Positions 36,081 through 50,700 of a DNA stretch of 64,000 nucleotides are shown in pieces. The translations under genes and the position numbers were made by a program. The stretch comes from Lucifuga dentata. Lineage: Eukaryota > Chordata > Actinopteri > Ophidiiformes > Bythitidae. Position 1 is the stretch's first letter; every line of letters starts with the position of its first letter. The stretch lies in contig VXCM01001443.1 of NCBI GenBank assembly GCA_014773175.1, forward strand, positions 1 to 64,000. The letters are read 5' to 3'. Below the pieces are notes generated by a model. That model was not told the origin of the DNA. It searched no databases and saw nothing but the letters and a program-made list of their open reading frames with translations.

Positions 36081-39000
36081 TATATATACAGTATATATAT
36101 AATTTTAGTTTTTAAAATATTCATATATATATATATAATTTCAAGGGATCATTTACAAACTGCGTATTATAACAAAAATACAAGTGCCTGCTGCTGCATA
36201 TTAGTGTGATATCACAGGGAAAATGTAAAATATTACAAAGTATACCTGAACGTGGAGTATTAAAGACACTATATATGAACAGGTACGGGAAAGCATCATC
36301 TCACTATAAACCACAGACAAAGCACACAGTCAGACCCTGTAATAAAAGCCCATAAAATGTATTTAAAATGCTGCCTTTGGAGATTAATAACACCTGCTGT
36401 AAACTCACTATTGAGCACCAGAGACACACTGTACATCCCTAAAGAATACTGATGGAAAATTTGTAGAGATACCATGGGAGATAAATAAAATACTAAAAGT
36501 TATGAGGGAGTCTTTATTGAGCAGCACAGACACCATAGAATTTTACTGACTTGTTTGTGGCATGAAGTGGAACTTAAAATATAATATACCTATTGTATTT
36601 AGCAAAACTATACGGGTATGGAAACACTTCATGATTAGTATGTAAAAGGTAATGTAACTAAGGCTATGACAACAGACACAAAATATCTGTATTACAGCTA
36701 CAAAATGAACCAAAGTCCTGGCAGTCACGACGTGAAAGAAAAGACCTGAGTTTGCAGTTTTACTCTAAATGTACTAAACGGCCTTCAGAGAACACACAGC
36801 CTCGTATAAAGCACAGCTTCTTTGCCCTGAGGATGAAGTTGTCATTGTGGAAAGAATAAAAAACACAAGAACAGACATCAAACCTCCTCAGTGCTGCAGA
36901 AAAGCAAGTGAACACGATATTACAATCCTTAAATTTATTCAACAGTGAGGGTAAACGGTGTAATTTAGCGGCGCATGTTTATGGATCTGTGTGTTGTTTA
37001 TGTGTTGAGTCTTTGATTTATCATTCATGAATCAGTTGTTGATTGGCTCAAGGCCAAACAGACCGGTGCCTCTCTGGCTGCACTGACACCAGGACTTCGT
37101 GCCCACTGAGTTGGAAACTACATTTCTCAAGTATAAATGAAGACTTGTTACTGTATTGATTGATGGTGCACTTCAGCAGCGAGGGGCTAAAATCAATGAG
37201 CACCGCATGGAGTCTGTATGAGGGCTGAAGACTGATGCCTCTGATGTTCTGCCCTCCTGAACCGCCCAGAGATCACTCATAAATAAAAGAAGTGAAATAG
37301 GTTGTTTTTGTCAAAGAAAGGACCCAGCATACCTTTTCATACTGAATCAAAACTAGAATTCAAAACCCATTAAGATGTTAGGGGTTGTACACACAAAATA
37401 TGCAAAACATGCAAAATATTCAGGGGATAAAAAAAAAAAAAAAAAAAATCCCTAATAACACAGACACAAAGTCTTTTTGGATAATATACTCCTCTACAGG
37501 GACTGTTGGGGGCTGGAGCCACAGCTAAACCACTTTAATAGATGGATAGATGGATGGATGCTCCCTTGCATTAAAATGTATTGTGCCACTGAAAACAAGG
37601 CAGATACAGAAGGTTTTTATTAACAAGATGAATATTTTATTTATTTATTAATTTAAAGGACAGTATTAATAAACATAACCATCAGCCCAACAGCTCAGCT
37701 TCATCTGTAGTTCCTGGCCAGATGTTACAGAGGAAAAAAACAACAACATGAAAACGAAGGTAAAACAGGGATTCCAATAAAATATATTCAAGCACATCTG
37801 TAATTCAAGTAGCCTTTTGTTAAAACATGCTGAGTGAAATATGTCAAATGAAAATGCAGCATCTTGAAAGGATACCAAGGGTGACATGTCATTTTCTTAG
37901 TCTTTATAAAGTGTAAAATGTCTGTTTTATGCTGAAGTTCTCACGTGGCATCTTTTACTCAGGTTCTCCTCCCATATGGAGCTGTGACAGAACATTTGAC
38001 AGAGACTATATTGTGTTAATTGATGATGAGATTATATGTTTGAAATACCACTTCTTCCTCATGTTGCCCATATCTGACAGTCATTCCCTTCACTTAAACT
38101 ATATTTATACTGCAGCAGGAAATTGGATTTGGGCCCATTTTTGTGCCTTTACTAAGGAAATGTACAAAAGTTTGGTAAAATCATAAAACATTTTCTTCAG
38201 TGTGACATTGGTAAACAAGAAGCGCTGCTACTGTGTAACAGGATTTTCTTTTGGAGCTGCTACAAAGGGTTCCAACCATTCAGTTAGCTGGATTTAATAA
38301 ATATAGTGAGATATGAGCACCAGCTGACAATCTTGCAAATGTCCCCGCAGTACTTGGTGATGGCCTCTGGTGATACAGATACCCTCGTGCGGATATATTA
38401 CCCAATTAACCTGCTCTATGTGACAAAACAGATAAGACAAACAGGAAATGGCTTTTCATTCAACGGTCACGCTATCTCATTTATGATTCAATTTCATGTT
38501 CCTTGTTTCCTGTGTAAAGATGTGTGTGCGTATGTGATTTTTGTAAACCATTTTTGTAACCTGAGATCTTGCAAAGTGAAAAATGTTATAAATTGGGGAA
38601 AGAGAAAGAGCTGAAACTAGTCAGGGGAAATGTGAACAGAGAAATCTGGGAAATGTCAAAATAATGACTTATTTGAACTCAGGCTCTCCATTTTTACTGT
38701 ATGTCCTCTTATATATCGGGGAAAAGTGCCCTGTAACTAAGGCTGTGTGAGACTCTGCTGAGTGTCAGGCTACACAGAGGAGAAGTAACACTTTAAAGTG
38801 GCTGCTGCTGCTTGAAGACATGGCATAAATGGCAGAGATGGTGTCAAGGTGACCTGGCTCTGAATGAATGGCTGCTCGTCACCGTGCACCAGAAGAGCTC
38901 TTAGTGTGTTTCATATGTGAAGATGCTGCCTAAAAGCAGATGTTATGAGCAAATACCAAAAACAGTCTGTTCATTTCTGTGATGTTACATTGATGTCACA

Positions 39001-39132
39001 TTATTTCCTAACAAATAATAATAATTTGAACTACAACATCAGTTTTACAATTGTTCTATGCAAATAACACTAGTAATCTATGCATCTCTATAGGAAGGAA
39101 TATGGTGTTTTAGGGTGATATCAAATGACATT
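36081..39132. other. No gene seen
   Basis: Starts with AT palindromes (36080-36140), then about 3 kb of unique AT-rich sequence with short unsupported ORFs and an A-run at 37430-37448. Confidence 0.4.
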
Positions 39133-39259
39133 TTAAAGGGGATATACAGTATATAGATTTTGATGTTGTTATTTTGATTTAGGGTCTCCACATTTACTCT
39201 CCCTTGCTGCAGCACTGCTATGCACACTGAGTGAAAACATGACATTTAAAGTACTATCG

Positions 39260-39394
39260 CTTTAAAGGACCATACCACTCATTTTGCATGTTTGAGCCTA
39301 ATATATTCAATTTTCATACACATAAGNCTTTAAAGGACCATACCACTCATTTTGCATGTTTGAGCCTAATATATTCAATTTTCATACACATAAG
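39260..39394. repeat. Assembly duplication at single-N gap (N 39327)
   Basis: 67 bp (39260-39326) repeated exactly at 39328-39394, spanning the MITE-B/MITE-A junction. Confidence 0.9.
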
Positions 39395-39897
39395 ATTATT
39401 GAGAGTCATTTCCCAAAGGATAAAACTGTATTTCAGCTTTCCTGATATTTTGCAAAATCTCTTAATCTTTCAAAATCAAAATCCAAGTGATACACCCACC
39501 TTAAAAATCGATTTTCTCCTGCTAATAGTTAAGCAGCCTTATGAAGTCACGGTCCTTTAAATTTTTCCATAATGCAGGTCTTCTTTTGGGACTATATTCC
39601 CCGGTGGAGGCATACATTCACTCTACGCTTTTTATNAATTATGTAACTTCTAAAAAACCTGAATACACGTCTTGTTGGCGATGATGGATTACCTATCCCA
39701 AGAACATTTCAAGTATCAACAAATTGATTTTAATAGTGTACCAGAATGACCTGAAACCAATGGAGGTCTGGAAGGTAGGAAAAACATTTTAATTCACTGT
39801 TCCAGTAGTATGCTTTAGGAAATGATTGTCAGTAACCTTATATGTATGAAAATTGAATATATTAGGCTCAAACATGCAAAATGTGTGGTATCGTCCT
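39266..39897 (-). mobile_element. MITE-A copy 6, nested in MITE-B, opposite orientation
   Basis: TTAA at 39262-39265; the right target copy is mutated to TTCA (39898-39901). The interior reads 'gactatattccccggt', the inverse of copy 5. It occupies the same internal site of its MITE-B host as copy 5. Contains the N at 39327 with a false 67-bp duplication, and a true gap N at 39636. Confidence 0.82.
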
Positions 39898-40291
39898 TTC
39901 AGGCTCCCTCTAAAAAAGCCCGTTCTGTTCTGATTGGACAGCTGCATCAGGCTGAGGAGGCAACACCCACAAATTGGCCAAATGCTGGCTTGCAAGATTT
40001 GTACTTGGTGGGTGTTTTAACCAGGTGTGGAGGCAGGTAAAGTGCACTGTGCTACACATTGACGTAAACATATTACGTCAACACATTGATGAATTAAAAA
40101 TGAAGAATCAAAAATTAAGCATTCAAGGAAGGTCAGGACTTATGGATTTAGGTGCATTTCTGTGGGAGTGAACATCAAGTTTTGCATCTTTGTCAGTGTT
40201 CAACACTTACCCCCTACTACATTACACCTTAAAAATTAAAGGAAATCACAAAAAAAAAAAAAAAAAAAAAAACATAATGTGTTGTCTTTAG

Positions 40292-42891
40292 AAATATACA
40301 GTTAAAGGTCACTATATTGAGCACATTTAAAATCTTTCAAGGAATATTGTAGTTTATTATGGTGTTTTTCCCTCCAGAAATGTTAATGGTAAAATCGTAG
40401 ATATATTTAGAGCAACAGGTGAAATAGTCAGTCTTTACCGGGAATTAATATATGTCTATTTTCATATTTTATTTGTTACTCTGGAATATCTGGGAATAAT
40501 AGTAATTACTGATAAGATTAAAGAATACCACAAAAGGTCAGAATCACATGTATTCTATATGACAGGATTTTGCTTTATAATGTTTTGTAAAAGCATGTGT
40601 TTCAGTAACATTTTAAAAGAAAGCAATCACATACAAGTGTTACATGTGATATATGACAATATCAAGGTTAAATCACTGGTGGAATCCTTGAGTTTGATTA
40701 GGAGATTTGCACACAATCAGAGATGAGTAAAGCCCTGACCCCTGCAATCCAAGAGACAAACTACACTCAAACCTGCAGCCTGGTGGTCAAGGACTTCATG
40801 CATCATCAGACTTCTATTCTAACTATGGTCTACAGAAGAGACAAGCAGGTAAAAAAAAAAAAAAAAAANAAAAAAAAAAAAAAAAAGTCTTTTCCTCACT
40901 GAATTCATGCTGCTGTTCATACTGACAGGCTGTGTGGAAGTCAAAGGTTAAATGCTGGTTGAATAGCATTCAGAAACTGCAGAATGAGGTTGCAGTTGTC
41001 TGATTCGACCATCCATCTCTCAGTCCTAATTATGTAGAGCTGGAATAGTGGCAAGAAGCTGCAGCATTAGCTTTAATCAACCCTGGATATCCTAAAACAC
41101 ACATACACACACACACGAATTAAAAGGTGTCTAAGGCTTGGGCAGCTTGACAGTGAGTCAATACCTGACATTCATCATTTCAGTCCCGTCAGGCTTTTTA
41201 ATTACTGCAATGAATTCACTACATGGCTCTAGTCACCGGTTACATCCCATCTAAGCAGGGTTTATTGTTGAGGTTTAGCTTTGTCTAGACGCCAGTTAAC
41301 AGATAAATGGTCATAGTGTTGTGGTTTTGTTTTCTCTTTGCTAATATTTTGGTCCAGGGGAGATGCTGTAAAAATGAGATGTTGCATTTCTGCATGGTCA
41401 GTATTTCACCTAAAAACATTTTGCATTATTATCTGGTATCTGAAATGTGCAAGGTGATTACAGTCAAGGACTATCAGCAGTCTGCACACACACAATTCAG
41501 ACCAAATGCTGTGTGAAAGCCAACGTGAGTGATACAGAATATCATGAGCATGGATGTCATATTCCCTGAATGATGCAAGCAGGCTCTGTTTGGTGTGCCA
41601 CACATGTATGACTGAATAAAAGGGCAATTTCCATAAATTACTTGTCGTAGAAGCAGCTATCCTGCTCACCATAAATGCATTATTATGCATGATTATGGTT
41701 TGATTGACTGTTTAAGAGGGCTGGAGACATGAAATCACATTCTCCGTTTCTGATTATCTTCATGTATTTGGTAAAATAAGGTTCTGGTGTAAAGTTTCCA
41801 TAAGTTAAGTCAATGACCTTCAGTTTGTATTCATACCATAATTCATTAGCGAATGAGAGATGTATAAAAGGTAATTATGATCCTATTCAATGTTAATCCT
41901 GCTGCCTTTGCTAGTGAGTTTAATACATATGATGTGGAATATAAAATGGCTCATGTGATACAGCGACCCCTGCAGACTATTAATTATACTATTAAGAAAA
42001 TGAGAGGTGAGTTGAAGAGAAAGAGGAGATCAGAGATTCTGAGGTTTGCAGTCTCTATGTGGATGCTGGGTCCCGTGGTTCCATAGGCAAGACCACATTT
42101 AGCGTTTGGTTGAACTCTCAGTGTTTCCTTGTTTTACTGTGAAGATGCAAATGACAAAAATAAAAGCTGTGAGGGGATTTAAAGTGAAAGCATGATAAGA
42201 TCCAATCTACCAACTGAGCATAGCACAAGTTAGAGTCAGTCATATAGTATATATAGAGTAAATCTGCAGGACAAATGGATAGATTGATTTAATATCGAAG
42301 CACGTCATCAATTCCGAGCATTCTTGGTTGGATTCTCGATGCCAAAGTTTGTCAAAGTTTGCTTTGAAATTTATAGGATACAAATCACACAAAGTATGAT
42401 TCTGCTGGGACTGAAACTCACAAGCTCTGCAAAACAAACCCAGTGTTCTACCAGCTGAGCTAAAGCAACACAGACATGAATTCTCATACACAAATGAAAA
42501 TGGAGAAAATGTGTGTTATTACGTGTTTGTTATTAGCAGATAGATGAAAACACCAAGAGCTTACACGTGATAAAGGTTTAACAAAAAACACACTTTATCC
42601 AATAAAAATATTGGTAGAAATTCCGTTGCTCTTTGATTATTACGTTTTAAAATGATGTTAGGCTAAACACACATCAGATATTCAGGTTTAAGTATAATAA
42701 GAGGGACAGTGTAAACGATAGAACGGAAAGTTATCAGTATAAGCCATAAAGTGCAACGCGTCCGTGACAAACATGTTTGTCTCTTATCGGCTTCTGTACT
42801 TCACTAGGAAGTTGATACAACTTCATTCATTCTGTACCATATTACTATTGCAATTATATACAGTACTGTACAAATTAATCACTGTTTCAAA
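40292..42891. other. Upstream region of hydrolase-like gene
   Basis: The promoter should lie in the last few hundred bases, but no TATA box or CpG island was identified. Contains an N-split A-run (40852-40886), a CA run (41102-41116) and the tRNA-like sequence. No other gene. Confidence 0.4.
42388..42475 (-). repeat. tRNA-like sequence (tRNA pseudogene or SINE head)
   Basis: On the minus strand 'tagctcagctggtagaacac' matches a Pol III A box/D-arm, and 'gagtttcagtccc' is a weakened B box (GGTTCGANTCCC). The anticodon and T stems do not pair well, so it is not a functional tRNA. Confidence 0.4.
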
Positions 42892-42951
42892 ATGCGAAGA
42901 AGAACCGATGGCCAAACATCAAATGATGAACGTCTGAATGCCAACAGAAAG
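42892..42951 (+). CDS. Hydrolase-like gene, coding exon 1
   Basis: Twenty codons starting MRRRTDGQTSNDERLNANRK, ending in phase 0 at AAG|gtatgc. The encoded stretch is polar and probably cytosolic. An in-frame TAG lies at 42805. An additional upstream non-coding exon cannot be excluded. Confidence 0.8.
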
Positions 42952-45900
42952 GTATGCGACGTTAGAATAGTCACATGTGAGCCAGTGACAGCTAACATTA
43001 GCCACCTGGCTATTAGGGCTAGTATGCTATGTTTACTGTTTTTCAAATGCGATACTGTTATGAGTACAAACACGTCTGATAATGGAATTTTACTACTTTC
43101 ATACTGATCTCACACTACCAACATTATGGAGCTCTGACACGGTTCTCTGTTGTGTATGGAGAGAATTACCATTTAAAAACATGGAAATGTCTTCCTTTAT
43201 TACGTAATAACGTAATTACAGTGTACTTACTTTGTAAAGTACCTTTTTATGAGGCATTAGGGACAGCTCTTCAATTCGGCATAAACTGTTTTTGTTTTTT
43301 GACAATACTTTCCCTTTTACTGAGGAAGAAGTATTTCCAACCTTCCACTAAAGTAAACTGATTTGTCCTTGCTTCTAACAATTACTATAATACGTATAAT
43401 ATAATAATTAATAGGATTTTGAATGAGTTTTGTTTTGGAGTATCATTTTTGTGGCACGAAATCAATGCTAAAGTTACTGAAATGATGAACTCATAAAGAT
43501 TTCAGCTAATATGTTTATATCCACTGTGGAAAGATGAATACAGATTCAGTGATGACATTGCTCTTTCTCCTTAAAAGGATCAAACTCAGGATCAGCATCA
43601 AGGACAGCAGAGTCAGCCGGAAGTTAAAGACAGACTCTCTTATGGATCTGTGCTCTTCAACATCGGAAAGTGTTTACTCTTGATCATCATCATCCCTCCG
43701 TTTCTCAACTATGCATCGCTGCAGAGAGAAGGACAGATGCTTTTGCCTAAAGGTGTTCATATCCCTGCCTATAGGATGTCTTACTTTATGCAAAACAGAT
43801 TTTTGGATATTAATAAAAAAAAATTTAAATGCACTAGCTCCTATAGTGAGGAATTGAGTTGGTGTTTTTATGAAGTTCTAATGAGAATTTGCCTCTCCTG
43901 TTCTTTCCTTCTGACATCCAGATGGTCAGATTATTGATGTTGGTTTGGGACAAAAGATGCACCTTTTGTGTAAAGGACAAGGAAAACCAGTTGGTAATAA
44001 AATATATTTTCTGTGATTATGAAATGAATGCTATATGGTCTACATTTTCTTTCAAATGGTTCTATTGTCTGTGACTTTTTTGTTAGTGACTTTTAACATC
44101 TGTTTTCTAGTCATATTGGATGCACCGACTGGAATGTCCTCAGACATTTGGTTTCATGTCCAAGAGAGTGTTGCTTCACTAACAAAGGTTGGAAATTGAC
44201 AAATTATTATTAATTGAATGAATATAGATGTGATGCATCTGAAAGATAATCGTTTTTGTATTAGAATATTAAAACATTTGGACGCATCAGAGTGGATTAT
44301 TTATCTTGGATGAATTGTACTCATAAGATGAACTGAAGGCTAGTTAGCATGCAGATGCCGATTTTGCTTTTCACCACAGAAATCCATTGTTGTGGATTTG
44401 CTCTGGAAGGAGGAACTACTAATCTGGTCATGTTGTTGGTTGTTAGGGGCATGTAGGGACAGTCTTTACAGCAGCTCAGCCACATCTTCACTGCTCAGCA
44501 GAGACTCAGCATAGCAAAAAGTCTGAGCTGACAGCCTGCCCCTTGTCGTTTGTCTGAAATGTGACCTGAATGAGTTCATAGGCTTGCTGGGGAAAAAAAC
44601 CCCTAGATACATCTGAACTGGTTACCAGCAGCAACAAAACCAAAGTTACATAACACTGTTTAACCTGCATCCTTGTCTTTTAAGTGGAGATTATTGCTCA
44701 GCCATCATGCATTTTGCATGACTGCTTATCCAGGATAGGCTGGTGCTGGTTGAGACGTCTTTAATGAGAGGATGTTATTTGGTATGTGTATTATATAAGA
44801 ATAGTGAACATTGCAAACTTGTGTTCTCTCTGTTTGTCACACTGCTCAGGTTTGCAGCTATGACAGAATGGGATTAGGCTTCAGCAAGCGGCTGATGCAG
44901 AATGAAACCACAGGAACTGAGAAAGTTTGGGGGATGTCGACAACTGGACAGTGAGCATTTCACTTTAGTTTACTGTCATTCTGACACCTAAACCTGCATT
45001 ATTTGGCTTTGATATTAATATTGAATGGAAGGGCTGACCCACAGAGAGCTAGCACTCAGTCTTCAGGTCTCTCAATGTTTTGTTTTAAAGTCCACATATA
45101 TATTGTATAGTTGATTCTTAGTTATTCATATCAACCTAATTTCTAGCAGTTTCCATTACAAAAAGTGTGATAAGTCAATGATATGCTAATTTCCTAGCAC
45201 TGAAACAACAGACAAACAACGTTAATGATATTTTACTATCTTTTTTTTCCATGGTGAAATCCTTGTTGTTGAAGTTGGTTGGAACATATTGGTGAAGTTT
45301 TTCCTCCTGGTCCTCTTTGTATTATTCAGCCTTCTGCACAAAACAATGGTAGACACATTATGATGAGTTAAGCACCACACAAGCTAAAGACCTAGATATT
45401 TTTCTCAGGAGTTGATGGAGACCAAACCAGCGGATTTACTTTACCACCTAGTAGCCAAAAATTTATTATTGCACCTTTAAAAAAATTGATTATTGCACCT
45501 TTAATTAGACTTAGTCATGTGCATAGCTTCACTGGAAACCTTCTGACACAATTTCATATAATATTTTTGAATTACTATAATGTGGTTTCTGAATGTGAGT
45601 GGGCTGTTTTACACCAACAGAACCATCTGCTTCATTAGCCTGTTTTCGCTGAGTTAACTGAAATCAATTTGTAGACAATTTTCAATGCTTTGTCGCCAGA
45701 TGTAGAAGTCATCTTAGAAATTTGAGCAGGTGAGTGTAGGTCTGATTCGTCCTTGCTGTGGGAAAACAGACTTTACTGTGAAGTGTACTGAAGGTGATGC
45801 AGGTCTGGTTATTGTTTGTGTCAGTTTCAGGGCATTGAAGCTAAAGGGTTTGGTATATACGCTATTTTATTGTTGGTGCAGTCCCTTCTCATTATTAACA

Positions 45901-47667
45901 GAAGTTTAAAAACACATAGATCACCCTTTGTCCATTATTTAACCAGATTTTTATATCTACACTTACTTGAGTTTAACAGACCGAATGATAGTTCTTTTAG
46001 ATTTTAGATTGTGTACTTTAAGTGTCTCTATTAAAACGTCAAGCTTAAAATCTAACCTTGAGATAAAATGAAGTTCTTACATTCGACGTAGTTATATTTG
46101 GAGCACGAGAAGTATTCATTCAGTATCAAACGTAATTGTTTCATGAATATTTCCTTGATTAAGTGGCTGTTTGAGGGCGGCTCAGCAGAGATTGATGTAC
46201 CAACTCGAGCGCTGCATCTTTCTGCTTAATGTGCCTCAGCCCTGCTCTGCTCCGTGTAATCTTCCTGTCTGTGACACCGTAACGCATTTGTCGCCCCTTA
46301 AATCTGTCTAAGGGATGAGCAGGCGTGGTTCACCGACGGCCAGCAGTCTAGTTTACCTTGGCATCTGGCCCAAAAAGAGGCAGCCATCCATTTGCGATGC
46401 AAGCAATCAGTTTCCCAGAATTCAATATCGCGGGAGTTTGATGACTATGTAACCTTAACCCTGAGAGTCTTGTGAAATGTCTTCATTTCATTATGACACC
46501 ACAGGTCTGATTTATTAGCACAACAAACCCTGGACAGCAGATGGCTGAAAGGAGCTGCTGCAGCTCATGTAATGATTATGCTCCTTCTGATGATATAAGT
46601 CTTCTGGTATTTTTTTTCTTCTGCAGTGTTTTGCAAAGCGAGCGAGCAGCCTCCTCCTTTATCCTTTCATTTGGATTTCAGTGGCATTGTTTGCTTTGGT
46701 ACATGTGGGCTGCTGTGTCTGGACAGAGATTAAAAGCAAAATTAAAAATCGCTGTTGACCTTAACTTTCATTCACTCACTTTCATATACAAACTTTAACA
46801 TAACATATCTTCATTTTTTCCCCCCTTTTTAGGTCATTACTAATAAGACTATTATCAAGTAGATTCAGCATGAATGATGTCCTGTTATTGTGTTTGTCGT
46901 CCATGCTAGTAGCTGCAGGCCTGCCTAGCTCAATAAATAAACCTGCTAGCCCAGTTTGCAGTGTCCTGGTTTTCTGCAGAGACAGATGAGCTGTTATTGT
47001 CTTCCAGGATGGTGGATGATCTACACCGACTCCTCCAGGCGGCTGCCATAGCCAATCCCTTTATCCTGGTGGGCTCCGAGCTCGGTGCGCTCAACAGCAG
47101 GTTCTACAGCCACATTCACGATGTGTAAGTCTTCTATAGTGGAAATAATGATCTCCAACATGGAGCTCTGAAACCTCTGAAAAATACTTAACAGATTCAA
47201 GAAAATTTCAGATGATATCTTACATATTATTGGATTAAATTGTGAGCTTGCTAATCTAAAAGTTGCTACGCATTATGCGGCACACACAGCACAAACTAGA
47301 TCCCTAAAAGCCTCATACGGTCAAACACACACTTTATATTCCAGCATCCATTCCATCGTCTCCATAACTCATCCCTCTCAGAGACAACATAGCGATTAAC
47401 ATGACCGAGGAGCCCGTACCAGGAATGAAAGATTTAGCATTCAATCAGACAAGATGTTATAGTCGTTACAGGAGAAAATTAAGTAGTGGTGACTGGATGA
47501 CACCTTAGCGAATGAAAATATTGCCCACGGGTCTGAGGTGTGCGGTCATCCATCTGTTGTGCCTGCAGATGGACAAATCTACAGAAAGACAGATGGGTTG
47601 ACTCTATCCATCTCACACTCATTACAGCCCAGGCCAGGAGGGTAGAGTGGACAAGAGTACTTCATCT

Positions 47668-47700
<33 letters not shown>

Positions 47701-47734
47701 NCAGGAGGGTAGAGTGGACAAGAGTACTTCATCT

Positions 47735-47768
<34 letters not shown>

Positions 47769-50700
47769 ATATGTGCGTTCTCTCTTTGTCCTCAGGCAAG
47801 TGTCAGACCTGGTGCTGATTGATCCCATCCCAGAGGACATCTTTGAGGACAACCAGTGGAAGGAGTACTGGTAAGTTTATAGCTGGCTTCAGAGAGGTAG
47901 AAATGATGGAAGGGGAAGAAGAGGAGGAAAATGAAGGTATAGAAGGCAGGAAAAGAGAGAGAGAGAGAGAGAGAGAGAGCTGTTGGAGAGGAAAAAAAAA
48001 ATCTTGTTAGGGATATGAAAACCAGAACAGAAACGGAGATTGAGAAAAGGGAAAGAAGCAAAGAGGATGAGAAGGAGCTCTGAAGGCCAGAGAGGAGCAG
48101 ATAAAAAGCAACAGGCAAGGAAGAGGAGAAGAAAAGAGGAAATGTATGAAGAAAAAGAGGATTAGGTCAAGGAGAGAGAAGGCAGAAATGCCAGCATGTT
48201 CCATGAATCGAGCTCCCAACTCTTTCCTTATTGGCTTTACGCTGAGAATTCACCATAGTTGATTATCTTCTCTGGGTGGGGCTCATTACCATGATTAATT
48301 GGAGGCCAAAGAAACTCATTAGCTGATTGCACTCTTTTAGCATGAAACAGATGAAGGGAGAATGAGGGCAGTTGGGACTGATGACATAAAGTGTAATAAC
48401 ACTGCTTTAATCCTCCACGCGAGATATCTGTCAAGTGGTAGTTGTTGTCACAGCATATATCTCATTACACATTAATTATCATATAGGGAGGGTGAGTTAT
48501 TATAAACGATAATCCAGAGTGGAGAGGAGGAATGTTGGCACAACCGCCAATTATGTAACACCAACAGCATCGTAGATGTTTATAAGGATAAGACGCCGTG
48601 TAACACTGCTGTACATGGAATTATTAAAAGCGATTCCACTGATTTAAAGACTATAATTAATCACTTACATAGTTACCTCAGCCAAAGAGATCATCTTTTT
48701 ACTGTCTGTTTTTCAGCAGGATATCTCAAAAGATAACCTATGGATTTTAATAAAAATTTGTAAGTAGTTGGGATAAGCAAGATTTGATTTTTAAGGTAAA
48801 TCTGGATTCAGATCTGGATGTAGGATTTATTTTTAATACCTATGCAAAGGTTATGTTTTCATCTGTTGGTTTGTTTGTGTGATGCTAGCAGGATGACTCA
48901 AAATGATAAAAGTTAATAACCAATTGTTGGGACAGCGGGTGCAAATTAGCCTTGTGGCTAACCTCCACACATTTGCACCGTACTGTGGGCAGCCTCTTAT
49001 TAATGTGCATTGTCCCATTTTAAATAAATACACCAATAAATTTTGACATCAAGTGGCTCCAGGAATTTTAAAATGGGTTCTTGCAGTTTGAAAAAAATTC
49101 CCCATTGAAAATATTCAGATTGAAAAAAATCAGATAAAAAAAATTCAGATTGAAAAAATTTAGATTGAAAAAAATTCAAGTAGAGCATCCTGGATACTAA
49201 GGATAGGCAATCAAATTGGGCTGCTGGCCTAGTTTTGGCCTATCAGCTTGTGTTCTGCTGTAATTTCACAAGTAGTAGAAGAAGTAGTCATTGAACACTG
49301 GTGGCCAACAATGGGTGCATTTATTCCACTTTATTACTGTTAATGTCTAATTAAACTGCATATAAATATGAAAGGGCGTGGGTACTGTGTTAATTGTCAC
49401 ATTCATATTTCAAACTGAATTTGAGCAACTTGAACGTTGCATTTTCAATATACGCAACTAGAATTTGGAGATCTGAATTTGTGGATTTAAATTCAGTGTT
49501 GATTTAAATTCAGACCTTTACAACATTATTTTTCTTCCATACTACAAGCAATGAAATCTCTCTAATGCAAGCGTGTTTGATGTAAATGTGATCTCTGTTT
49601 TAAAACAGATCAAAAAGCATTTTCTATCTCTGATACAAGCAGATTTTTCTCCTCCTGCTATCTGTCATCTGGAGTCACCAGGGAGGAGTTAATACGCACT
49701 GAATAAGTATGAGTTCATGAATTAGTTCATCAGAAGTTCTGTCCACCAATATTAGCTCACAGGTTATATAACCATGTGTTAAGCCAGATAAGAAATGGAT
49801 CCTTGAAAATAGCCTAATTTGTACGTGACTCAAAGTGGAACAGCACCATTTATCAGGGGTATGTGTCCAATTATCCTCTGATTAATAGGCATTCATTTCA
49901 CTGCGTACATGACAGGGTGGCCACAATCCAATTACACTGTAGAGAAGCAGCGGAGAAATGAAACCAACCAAAGATTTACACAGACTGTATAAAAACTGTT
50001 AAATGATTGGTTCTGTGATTCTGATGGGGGTTAACAGAGGTAAAAATAGAATCAGGAATGTGATGGAGGCTGTGAAGGTACAAGAGATGCAGCACAAATC
50101 TATCATCCTTCACGCCGTCCCGGTGCTATTGACATCCTTCAGCTCGCTTTTCTTTCCTTATTTCTTTTCGTTGTTGAACAGGGTTACGCATGGGTGTGTA
50201 TTTCCTGTCGGATACGGGCTTATTAGTTGATGGAGGTCTTGCTGTGTTTGGTACACAAGATAAGTAAAACGGAGGGGCGCGGGGCTGCGTTTGAGGAGAC
50301 GGTATCAGCTTTGCTCTGGGACTGAAGGATTTCCACATCAAAGATCTGCTCATTAACCGAGGCTCGCTCCCAAAATGACTTCTGTTACATCCTGTCAAAT
50401 GAATGGCATTCCTGTGCTTGTGCATACATGTGTGTGTGTGTGTGTTATGTGTGTATGTAGGCATCATGTTTGTATGATGGAGGTCAACTCTCTTATTTGG
50501 GATTTCCCTCATAGGCGTTACATGCGTCTCATTCCCTTGCGGGCGCAGATAATGTTTCCTGATGAAAAATCAAGCAGAGGGTCTACATCGGATTAGGAGA
50601 AGCTCCCTGTACGTCTGAACAAATTGCATTCTGGACGAGAGGCCGCACATTAAATCACGCTGCTGGCATTCTTTGTTTCAGGCGAAACAAAGTCAACAGG

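Larger units (their letters stand above)
39137..40287 (+). mobile_element. MITE-B copy carrying MITE-A copy 6
   Basis: TTAA at 39133-39136; the right TTAA is eroded (TTAG near 40288). Host core 'cttgctgcagcactgctatg' at about 39202, and 'ttctgattggacagctgcat' after the nested MITE-A. Contains an A-run near 40249-40272. Confidence 0.7.

Noticed and set aside
42388..42475. Functional tRNA gene
   Set aside because: The A box is good, but the anticodon and T stems do not pair and the B box is altered.
47635..47767. Tandem duplication next to exon 7 as a real structural variant
   Set aside because: Exact copies around one N, as at eight other gaps: an assembly artefact.
47792..48118. 108-codon minus-strand ORF overlapping exon 7
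   Set aside because: Antisense shadow of exon 7 extended through purine-rich intron sequence (Ser/Leu/Phe-rich product).
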